From Erwinia sorbitola (GTDB taxonomy: Bacteria > Pseudomonadota > Gammaproteobacteria > Enterobacterales > Enterobacteriaceae): a stretch of 64,000 nucleotides of DNA. This document shows, in pieces, positions 35,896 to 42,479 of the stretch (the first letter of the stretch is position 1; each line of letters opens with the position of its first letter). The notes beneath the pieces are model-generated. The model did no database searches and was not told the origin of the DNA. It saw only the letters and a program-made list of their open reading frames with translations. Made by a program: the position numbers and the translations under genes. The stretch covers positions 747,501-811,500 of the forward strand of contig NZ_CP046509.1 in assembly GCF_009738185.1 (NCBI RefSeq), in the 5' to 3' direction.

Positions 35896-38247
35896 ATGAA
35901 AAAAGATTTCCAGGCGATCATTGCCGCCATGACTGCGGAAGAGAAAGTTGCCCTGTTAAGCGGTAGCGGTCTGTGGCGTACCGCCAGCTTCCCGCGCCAT
36001 GGCATTGAAGACATTATTATGACCGATGGTACCTATGGCGTGCGCTACAGTACCAGCCAGATTGAACAAGGGGAAAACTGGAACATTACCGATTTCCTCG
36101 AAGTGATTAGTCAGAGCGCGGGCGAGGTCGAGCAGGAGGAGCAGAAAGGTGGCTCCGAGGCGTTGTTCAGTAAATCAAAACCGGCCACCTGCTTTCCGAA
36201 TGGCTCCACGCTGGCCTGTAGCTGGGACAGCGAGCTGGTGTATCAGATGGGTGAAGCGCTGGCGAAAGAGTGCCAGTCGATGGGCGTTGGGATCCTGCTC
36301 GGCCCGGGCATGAATATTCGCCGTACGCCTCTGGCTGGCCGGGGCTATGAATATTACTCCGAAGATCCGGTGGTCAGTGGGGATATAGCTGCCGCACTGA
36401 TTAACGGTTTGCAGGACGGTGGCGTGGGGGCCAGCCTGAAACATTTTGCCGCCAACAACTCTGAGTTCCGTCGTACGGAGATGGATTCAGTGGTGGAAGA
36501 GCGCGCGCTGCGTGAAATATATCTGAGCGGCTTTAAGCGGGCGATCGACAAGTCCAATCCCTGGACGGTGATGTCCTCTTATAACCGCCTGAATGGTGTA
36601 CAGACCTCACAGGATCGCTGGCTGCTGACGGAGGTGCTGCGCGATGAGTGGCACTATAAAGGGCTGGTGATGTCCGACTGGTACGGCATTAAAGATCGTC
36701 CTGCTTCACTGCTGGCGGGGAACGATCTTGCGATGCCTGAAACCCGGCGCGACAAGCAGGAGCTGCTTGAAGCCATTAAGCAGGGTGAGATTCCGCAGGC
36801 AATTCTCGATACGGCCTGTTTGCGTATGCTGACGCTGATCGACAAAGTGCAGCGCCACCGTAAACCAGAGACTCAGGTCAGCTACCCGCAGCATCACCAG
36901 CTGGCACAGCGGCTGGCCGCTGAGTCCATTGTGATGCTGAAAAATGAGGATAATCTGCTGCCGCTGCGGGCGGATAAGCAGCGCACCATCGCCGTGCTGG
37001 GTAAACCGGCGCAGGAGCCGGTAATTCAGGGTTCCGGCTGTGCCACTACCGTACCGTATACGCTCGATCGCCCGCTTGATGAGATCTTCGATGTGGCAGG
37101 CCAGGATTTCAATATCGAGTATGCCGTAGGTGCGCCACAGGATGACGCGACCGATCCCCAGGCGCTGGCGAAGGCTGTTGAGGTTGCTAAAAAAGCCGAT
37201 GTTGCCGTGCTATTTGTCAGCACCGCTATTGGTGAAGACGGCGAAAATGGCGATCGCCAGGATCTGCATATTCTGCCGAGCCACGAAGCGCTGATCCGCG
37301 CTGTCGCCTGCGAGCAGCCTAACCTGGTGGTGGTACTGGCCAACAGCGATGCGGTAGTGATGCCGTGGCTGTCCGACTGTAAAGCGCTGCTGGAAACCTT
37401 CTTTGCCGGGCAGGGCATGGGTCGCGCGGTGGCGGATATTCTGTTCGGTCGCGCTAACCCCTGCGGCAAACTGACGGTAACGGTTCCCAATACGCTGGAG
37501 GAGACGCCCGCCTGGCTCAGTTACCCGGGTGAAAACCTGCGCCATCACTACAGCGAAGGGTTATTTGTCGGGTACCGCTATTACGATCGCCGAAAACTTA
37601 CCCCTCAATTCCCGTTTGGTTTCGGTCTGAGCTATACCACCTTCAGCTATGCCAATCTGAAGGCATCGGCGACACAGCTGGAAGAGGGCGAGGCATTAAG
37701 CGTCAGCGTTGATGTGACTAACAGCGGTCAGGTCGCCGGGAAAGAGATCGTGCAGCTCTATCTCACCGCCCCCGCCGGAGAGTTGTTGCGTGAAGAGCTG
37801 GCACTGAAAGCCTTTACTAAAGTTGAGCTGGCAGCAGGCGAAACCAAAACGGTGACGCTGGTTGTCGACTGGCAGGACTTTGCCTGTTTCCATCCGGGGA
37901 TGAGCCGGTGGGTGGTGGATTCCGGTGATTATCAGCTGCATGTGGCCCGTTCCTCACGAGATATTGCCCTCAGTACACAGATTGCCGTCCACGCGAAGCC
38001 ATGGTATGTGCCGCTGAAAGCGGATAATTCATTGCAGCAGCTGATGAGTAATCCTCCGGCATTTGATCGTGTAGTGAAATTGTTGCTAAGTAAAAATAAG
38101 TTGCCTGAATCGCTGCTTAAAGAAAAACTAAGCGCTATGGCACCCGATCTGTTCTGCGGACTGTTTATTGCTCTGACGGAGTTCCTGGCTATTGATATTA
38201 CCCGGCAGGAGTTAGAGAACGCACTGGAGGAACCTGATGAAGTCTAA
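35896..38247 (+). CDS. GH3-family beta-glucosidase, cytoplasmic
   Basis: A 783-aa glycoside hydrolase family 3 enzyme with no signal peptide. The catalytic nucleophile is D261 in GLVMSDWYG; upstream is the KHFAANNSE substrate-binding block. The second domain has the acid/base region, and the C-terminal part holds FPFGFGLSYTTF and a fibronectin-III-like domain (about 590-690), with an extra tail of about 80 residues. It splits imported beta-glucosides inside the cell. The ATG at 35896 is preferred; the TTG at 35881 lacks a ribosome-binding site. Confidence 0.9.
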   Translation: MKKDFQAIIAAMTAEEKVALLSGSGLWRTASFPRHGIEDIIMTDGTYGVRYSTSQIEQGENWNITDFLEVISQSAGEVEQEEQKGGSEALFSKSKPATCFPNGSTLACSWDSELVYQMGEALAKECQSMGVGILLGPGMNIRRTPLAGRGYEYYSEDPVVSGDIAAALINGLQDGGVGASLKHFAANNSEFRRTEMDSVVEERALREIYLSGFKRAIDKSNPWTVMSSYNRLNGVQTSQDRWLLTEVLRDEWHYKGLVMSDWYGIKDRPASLLAGNDLAMPETRRDKQELLEAIKQGEIPQAILDTACLRMLTLIDKVQRHRKPETQVSYPQHHQLAQRLAAESIVMLKNEDNLLPLRADKQRTIAVLGKPAQEPVIQGSGCATTVPYTLDRPLDEIFDVAGQDFNIEYAVGAPQDDATDPQALAKAVEVAKKADVAVLFVSTAIGEDGENGDRQDLHILPSHEALIRAVACEQPNLVVVLANSDAVVMPWLSDCKALLETFFAGQGMGRAVADILFGRANPCGKLTVTVPNTLEETPAWLSYPGENLRHHYSEGLFVGYRYYDRRKLTPQFPFGFGLSYTTFSYANLKASATQLEEGEALSVSVDVTNSGQVAGKEIVQLYLTAPAGELLREELALKAFTKVELAAGETKTVTLVVDWQDFACFHPGMSRWVVDSGDYQLHVARSSRDIALSTQIAVHAKPWYVPLKADNSLQQLMSNPPAFDRVVKLLLSKNKLPESLLKEKLSAMAPDLFCGLFIALTEFLAIDITRQELENALEEPDEV

Positions 38248-38301
38248 TTATCGCAGATCATCCGGGAGATATCGGGCTTTAAACTCAAGGAGATTACGCC
38301 G

Positions 38302-39291
38302 ATGTTTCCATTTTCTGTCACGCAGCTGCCAAGGTTAAAATCCCGGCAGCAAACGGCAATAGCGATTCATGAAGGCAGCGGCTATGAGCTGATCTCTTTT
38401 GATGCGGAAAAGCTGAATGTTTTTGCTGCTGAGGTTTACTACTGTGAACCTCACTGGCATTCGGCTCCGGAGCTGGTCTGTATTTTGTCGGGCAATTTTT
38501 CAGTGACGCTGGGGCATGCTACCTCAGTGGTCAGCGCTGGAAGTATGCTGTATATCGACCCGGATGAAATCCACTCACTGGAGGCGCGTGCGCCGCACAG
38601 CCAGCTGCTGACCATTCAGTTCTCGCCCCATCTGTTTGATGAAACCCATCCTGCACCGCAGATAGATGATGCAATGATCGCCCGGCAGGGCGGTCATGCT
38701 CTCAATCAGCAAATCAGAAACAGCGTGATTGCTCTGCTTGAGCACCTGGTTTATGAGCACTCTTCGTTTAACCGTATCGCGCTGGTGTACCAGCTGCTGG
38801 GGTCGCTGGCGGCGGCGGAGAAGGATCAGGGCGATCGGCAGCTTATGACCATCAAAAAAAAGGATCAGCAGCTGATCAAACGCGCGATTGAATATATTAA
38901 TCAGCATTTTGATGAGGAGCTGAGTTTAGCCACGGTGGCTGAAAGCGTGGACGTCAGCTATCACCATTTCTCACGTACTTTTAAAAAGATCAGCGGGTAT
39001 AATTTTAAAGAATATCTGACCATGATCCGCATTAATAAAGCTAAAAGACTGCTAAAAGACACCAATATTCCTATTACGGATATTAGCTACACCTGCGGTT
39101 TTGGCGGGCATAAACAGCTGATTTTCGCCTTCAATAAGTATTGCCGTATGACTCCAACCGCGTTCAGAAAGAATTACCTTACGGCGATCCATTCCACTGC
39201 TGAAAAACCCGTGATGACCGATTTCCGCTGTCTGCCGTTGGATCAGCGGGTGATTGATTTTTTGCGGAACTTTAAGGAGATGGGGGCGTAG
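38302..39291 (+). CDS. AraC-family regulator of the beta-glucoside unit
   Basis: A 329-aa regulator. A cupin-type sensor domain (about 45-130, with PHWHSAPELVCIL and DPDEIHSLEA) is joined to a C-terminal AraC double helix-turn-helix (about 190-290, including SYTCGFGGHKQLIFAFNKY). An AAGGAGA site precedes the ATG. It follows the GH3 gene by 54 bases and is the natural local regulator. Its stop codon lies only 8 bases from a fossil gene fragment of the tRNA-Phe island. Confidence 0.88.
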   Translation: MFPFSVTQLPRLKSRQQTAIAIHEGSGYELISFDAEKLNVFAAEVYYCEPHWHSAPELVCILSGNFSVTLGHATSVVSAGSMLYIDPDEIHSLEARAPHSQLLTIQFSPHLFDETHPAPQIDDAMIARQGGHALNQQIRNSVIALLEHLVYEHSSFNRIALVYQLLGSLAAAEKDQGDRQLMTIKKKDQQLIKRAIEYINQHFDEELSLATVAESVDVSYHHFSRTFKKISGYNFKEYLTMIRINKAKRLLKDTNIPITDISYTCGFGGHKQLIFAFNKYCRMTPTAFRKNYLTAIHSTAEKPVMTDFRCLPLDQRVIDFLRNFKEMGA

Positions 39292-39299
39292 GTATTACG

Positions 39300-39428
39300 G
39301 GATGGAAATAAAAACGTCGGTGTCCATGGGGTGGTTAAATTAAAGGAATTACCGGTTATTCGATTAAGAATGCTGTAGGTATATTTAAAAAACATGCAAT
39401 CGCTTATATATTATCTAAGCTCTGTCTG
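39300..39428 (+). pseudogene. Degraded fragment of a second copy of the 237-aa island gene
   Basis: These 129 bases align with 40037-40161 of the intact gene. Shared stretches include GATGGAAATAAAAA, GCTGTAGGTA and CATGCAATCGCTTAT. An insertion of about 5 bases near 39340 and a 1-base deletion near 39412 break the frame. The fragment corresponds to roughly residues 102-143 of the intact protein. It lies between the AraC gene and the left direct repeat, outside the present island. Confidence 0.75.
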
Positions 39429-39431
39429 GAT

Positions 39432-39453
39432 AATAGTGGTGCCCGGACTCGGA
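39432..39453. repeat. Left attachment-like repeat (attL)
   Basis: 22-bp copy of 41377-41398, containing GGTGCCCGGACTCGGA from the tRNA-Phe 3' end. No tRNA body follows it, as expected for the distal att site of a tRNA-integrated element. Confidence 0.8.
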
Positions 39454-39505
39454 CAAAAACGTCGGGAAAATTTTTGCATGGTGCTTCAGCGCCAGCCCCG
39501 GAGGG
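39454..39505. repeat. 52-bp repeat, left copy
   Basis: Matches 41231-41282 with three mismatches (shared segments such as TTTTTGCATGGTGCTTCAGC). It begins directly after attL. Hairpin pairing is weakened compared with the right copy. Confidence 0.8.
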
Positions 39506-39648
39506 AGAAAACACAGCGGGGGCTTTCGCATATCATTCTATTCCATTTTTAATGTGATTTTTTCTTTTTATATTTAATTTTTCGTTGCATGTGAGGATTT
39601 TTGAATGAGTGTTTAATTATTTCAGGTATGGAATTTAATTTATATTAA

Positions 39649-39664
39649 TGTGATGTGGATCACT
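39649..39664. promoter_or_regulatory. CRP-like site upstream of the island genes
   Basis: TGTGA-TGTGGA-TCACT, one mismatch from the CRP consensus half-sites, 71 bases before the 237-aa gene. The 39506-39734 stretch around it is AT-rich leader DNA with no gene. Confidence 0.55.
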
Positions 39665-39734
39665 TTTAGTATTAGACTTCCTCATTAAAAAATATTACTG
39701 TTCATTCTTTTTGAGAATGACAGGAGTCTCCACG

Positions 39735-40448
39735 ATGCAAGCATCGGATTATTTAAGGATAAAATTACAGAGCAATCGGCAACTCTCTATCTATACTCAA
39801 CATGGCTTTAATTCATTTGCACAAGCAACAAAAAACACCGTGTCTGATATTTATTCTGGCATAGAAAGGGCTAGTTGGTATACCTCTTGCTTAATACCTC
39901 GATATGGCGATGTTTGTAGTGAGTTGATAACAGAAGAAAAAAGAATGTCGCTTTCTATAGCATCTGTATTCAAGCATCATGATGTGATTCTGCATATGTT
40001 TGTGCTGTATTTTGAAATGCTTGAAAAAGACAGCGAGGATGGAAATAAAAATGGTAGTGTTCGAGGATTAGTTAAAGGCATTGCCGGTCATTCGGCTAAA
40101 ACTGCTGTAGGTAGATCTACACGTCATGCAATCGCTTATGCATTATCTAAAGCTCTATCTGGATCAGCGATTGTTTCTAAAGTTGTTGCTGAAAGAATTG
40201 CTAGCAAATCACCTTATGTAGTGTTTGCCCTACAAGTTTTTGGTATAGATCAGAAAGCAGTATTAGCTGCTAGAAAATTGAAAGTTTTAGAACCCCGATA
40301 TTTTGCAATATTGTATACAGCACAATTAGAAATGCTGTATTACTTTATTGAACCAATACTAGAAGAAGTTATCAAAAAAGTACAAATGAAAACCTATGAA
40401 ACATTAGATGAGTTGTATGAGCAGGTGAGGGCGAAATTTAATGTTTAA
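39735..40448 (+). CDS. Unknown 237-aa protein, candidate Hcp-linked membrane-targeting effector
   Basis: I do not recognise a named family. The middle (about 107-165) is glycine/alanine-rich and amphipathic: VRGLVKGIAGHSAKTAVG, then HAIAYALSKALSGSAIVSKVV and VVFALQVFGI, a pattern seen in pore-forming or membrane-inserting proteins. There is no signal peptide. The N- and C-terminal thirds look helical. It overlaps by 8 bases a small membrane protein gene and is followed by hcp, an arrangement typical of type VI effector-immunity-Hcp cassettes; the Serratia Ssp6/Sip6 pair is a known Hcp-dependent pore-former with a membrane immunity protein. Start: ATG at 39735 with AGGAG 8 bases upstream. Function is inferred, not shown. 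Confidence 0.6.
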   Translation: MQASDYLRIKLQSNRQLSIYTQHGFNSFAQATKNTVSDIYSGIERASWYTSCLIPRYGDVCSELITEEKRMSLSIASVFKHHDVILHMFVLYFEMLEKDSEDGNKNGSVRGLVKGIAGHSAKTAVGRSTRHAIAYALSKALSGSAIVSKVVAERIASKSPYVVFALQVFGIDQKAVLAARKLKVLEPRYFAILYTAQLEMLYYFIEPILEEVIKKVQMKTYETLDELYEQVRAKFNV

Positions 40449-40623
40449 GAGTTTACTATCACTATTTTTTTCTGATTTCCTCTTTCCTGTTGCTATCATT
40501 GGAAGTTGGTGCATTTGTGTGCTTTTCATTCCTTCTTATGGTGTTCTGTTTGGTTTCATATCTACCATCATATGGATCATGGTTTTTACTAAATTTACAT
40601 CAAAATTTGATAAATACAAATAA
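40441..40623 (+). CDS. Small two-helix membrane protein, candidate immunity protein
   Basis: A 60-aa protein that is almost entirely hydrophobic: helices at about residues 8-30 and 32-50, then a basic tail KFTSKFDKYK. It starts 8 bases inside the preceding gene, so the two are translationally coupled, as toxin and immunity genes usually are. A membrane location suits neutralising a membrane-inserting partner. No named family was recognised. An alternative is a holin-like or unrelated small membrane protein. Confidence 0.55.
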   Translation: MFKSLLSLFFSDFLFPVAIIGSWCICVLFIPSYGVLFGFISTIIWIMVFTKFTSKFDKYK

Positions 40624-40637
40624 TACAAGGAGTTTTA

Positions 40638-41116
40638 ATGTCTAATCCCGCTTATTTATGGCTCACTGATAAAAATAACTCTCCTGTCGTTGGAAGTTCT
40701 CTTGTTAGTGGTAGGGTTGGTGCGATCGAGTTAAAATCTTTCACACATAATATAAGTATTCCCACCGATAATCAGACTGGAAGACTCACCGGAACTCGTG
40801 TGCACAGTCCTATATTATTTCAAAAAGAATTTGATAGAGTAACCCCACTCCTTTATAAAGCTCTTAGTCAAGGAGATACACTGAAATCAGCAACAATCAA
40901 GATGTATCAGATTATTGATGCTGGTATAGAAAAGAGTATTTCAATATAATCTTAGGTAATGTGAAAATTACTTCTATTACTCCAGATCTTTACGCAGGTT
41001 CGATGACTGGAACGCACCTGGAATCGATTATGCTGCGTTATGAATCAATTACATGGAAACATGTGGATGGGAATATTCAATATAAGGATGAGTGGAACCA
41101 TAGGGCTACCTACTAA
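40638..41116 (+). pseudogene. hcp: Hcp-family type VI secretion tube protein, frameshifted
   Basis: The first frame gives 103 aa: ATG, YLWLTDKNNSPVVGSSLVSG, GAIELKSFTHNISIPTDN, TGRLTGTRVH, PILFQKEFDRVTPLLYKALSQG, all classic enterobacterial Hcp. At the A-run 40930-40933 one base is missing. Adding one A restores GIEKEYFNIILGNVKI and continues to THLESIMLRYESITWKHVDGN and a stop at 41116, a normal Hcp of about 159 aa. Either the gene is broken, or the A-run is a sequencing error or slippage site. AAGGAG precedes the ATG. The 60-aa gene ends 14 bases before. Confidence 0.85.
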
Positions 41117-41229
41117 GATCGTTGACTCTATATTTAACCCATAGATGGTAGAGCAGCAGGAAAGCGAATTTTCTACTGTTCTACCTTCGCTGATAAGCCC
41201 TACATTAAAAAATCTATTAACTTTCTTCA

Positions 41230-41340
41230 GCAAAAACGTCGGGAAAGTTTTTGCATGGTGCTTCAGCATCAGCCCCGGAGGGGCGAGTCTCATGGATGAG
41301 ACGAGTAATCGAACGGAGTTCGATGGAGAGTCCGCGACTC
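41230..41340 (+). ncRNA. Row of five perfect hairpins, candidate structured RNA
   Basis: Consecutive perfect stems: GCAAAAAC/GTTTTTGC (41230-41254), GCCCC/GGGGC (41272-41284), GTCTCAT/ATGAGAC (41287-41302), ATCGAAC/GTTCGAT (41308-41324) and GAGTC/GACTC (41328-41340). The second and fourth have GGA loops and the third has GG closing to TGGA. A terminator hairpin follows at 41351. No open frame explains it. It could be a small RNA, the hcp 3' UTR or recombination-site structure; the ncRNA label is a hypothesis. Confidence 0.4.
41231..41282. repeat. 52-bp repeat, right copy
   Basis: Partner of 39454-39505. It covers the first hairpin and most of the second in the structured row. Confidence 0.8.
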
Positions 41341-41346
41341 AGAAAG

Positions 41347-41371
41347 CAAAAAACCCGCCACAGGCGGGTTT
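41347..41371 (-). terminator. Terminator of tRNA-Phe
   Basis: AAACCCGCC (41351-41359) and GGCGGGTTT (41363-41371) form a 9-bp stem with a 3-base loop. On the minus strand it is followed by a T-run. On the plus strand it is followed by CTTTAAA and may also stop transcripts from the island. Confidence 0.85.
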
Positions 41372-41376
41372 CTTTA

Positions 41377-41398
41377 AATAGTGGTGCCCGGACTCGGA
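41377..41398. repeat. Right attachment-like repeat (attR) within tRNA-Phe
   Basis: 22-bp copy of 39432-39453. It covers the 3' 17 bases of the tRNA gene and five bases past it, the usual crossover position for tRNA-targeting integrases. Confidence 0.8.
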
Positions 41399-41457
41399 AT
41401 CGAACCAAGGACACGGGGATTTTCAATCCCCTGCTCTACCGACTGAGCTATCCGGGC
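41382..41457 (-). tRNA. pheV: tRNA-Phe (GAA)
   Basis: 76 bases, read leftward, beginning GCCCGGATAGCTCAG and ending in encoded CCA. The anticodon loop reads TTGAAAA (anticodon GAA). The T-loop is GGTTCGATTCC and the acceptor stem GCCCGGA/TCCGGGC pairs perfectly. As I recall it, the sequence equals that of the E. coli tRNA-Phe genes. Its position beside speC matches E. coli pheV. The 3' end serves as the attachment site of the adjacent island. Confidence 0.97.
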
Positions 41458-41467
41458 AACGGGGCGC

Positions 41468-41496
41468 ATTAAACCTTATGCCACTCTCAGCGTCAA
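41468..41496 (-). promoter_or_regulatory. Sigma-70 promoter of tRNA-Phe
   Basis: On the minus strand TTGACG (41491-41496), a 17-base spacer and TTTAAT (41468-41473), followed by a GC-rich discriminator GCGCCCC as in stringently controlled stable RNA promoters. The start point would be about 41461. Confidence 0.8.
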
Positions 41497-42479
41497 CGGC
41501 TTTATGGCGAAAAGTCGACTGATTGCACTCTTTTCCACCAGTCAGCGGCTGAAGTCTCACTTTTTGCCTGTTTTATCTCCTGTTACGTTTCCCTTTTACG
41601 CACTGATTTATGCCGGATGTTGCGCTTTATGTCCTTTAGAACCGGGTTGTTAAGGCTTATCGGGAAGTTGGCATAATGCTGTCATATTGTGCTGACAGGC
41701 GGCGTCTGACAGAGGGTTACTGGTCGCATATCATTGAGCTACCCTGTACCGCACCTGATGCTGATAATCTGGCTGTGACGGAGCTGTTTACCGAATCACC
41801 GTTATTTATCCAGCCTGCCGGGGGGTGAGTTGAGCAGGCAGCCGGGCATGCGATTGCCTGAACGGTAACTTTTACCTGTTTTACGCCTTTTACACCTTTT
41901 TTCACGGCTGGCTGCTGTTAATGGCAGATTGTATCGCCCATGGCTTACGTGGGGGCACCGCGCAGCAGCTTTGATACGCCTGGCGCAGAAGCTGATGCCG
42001 GGCTGGATGAAGCTAAACGCTGCGGATCGTAACCGGGTGTAATAAGCCAGTCAGCGGCGTGCGCTCTTAATTCAGAGAGGTTCATCTTAGCGACGGCAAT
42101 TTTGCGGCAAGTTTTTTCTCATATCACAGGCTTTTCGCACGGCAAAACAGCATTGAACCCGTTTCTAAAAAATGCCATTATTGCGCAAATTTTGATGTCT
42201 TCGTCATCCCTGCTTATTGAGGTCGCCGCCATGAGAGGTTCACTGCTGTTCACCAGCATCTGTAACCCGCATCAGCTGATGTCGCGCTGCCGATCTTATT
42301 GCTGTCACACCTTATCGATAAATTCTCTCACCGTGCGGTGAGGTCTTTCTACGCTTAACTGTTGGCCATGCGTAAAAACAGATGCGATCTGATTTTACTG
42401 ATGTCTATCGGTCTGAGCGGCACTTCATTGCTGACAGCCCCTGACACCCACTCATCCTTGACCGCCGGGCATTTGTGCT
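41497..42479. other. One-kilobase gene-free region between tRNA-Phe and speC
   Basis: No convincing gene. Open frames here are short and lack ribosome-binding sites. Parts look like decayed coding or phage-type DNA, for example around 41740-41830 on the plus strand, where one frame reads IELPCTAPDADNLAVTELF up to a stop. E. coli has yqgA in this interval; I see no trace of it. The speC promoter must lie toward the right end. Confidence 0.4.

Larger units (their letters stand above)
39432..41398. mobile_element. Mini-island at tRNA-Phe with Hcp/putative effector cassette
   Basis: A segment of 1.95 kb bounded by a 22-bp perfect direct repeat that equals the last 17 bases of tRNA-Phe (with CCA) plus five flanking bases. 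It is clearly AT-rich compared with its neighbours. It carries a 237-aa gene, a 60-aa membrane protein gene, a broken hcp gene and structured non-coding DNA. No integrase or excisionase is present, so the element must have moved with outside help or have lost its integrase. Confidence 0.75.

Noticed and set aside
41141..41185. tRNA-like fragment (GGTAGAGCAG) downstream of hcp
   Set aside because: The 10-base identity to the tRNA D-arm is not extended on either side; it is better read as one arm of a local hairpin with CTGTTCTACC.
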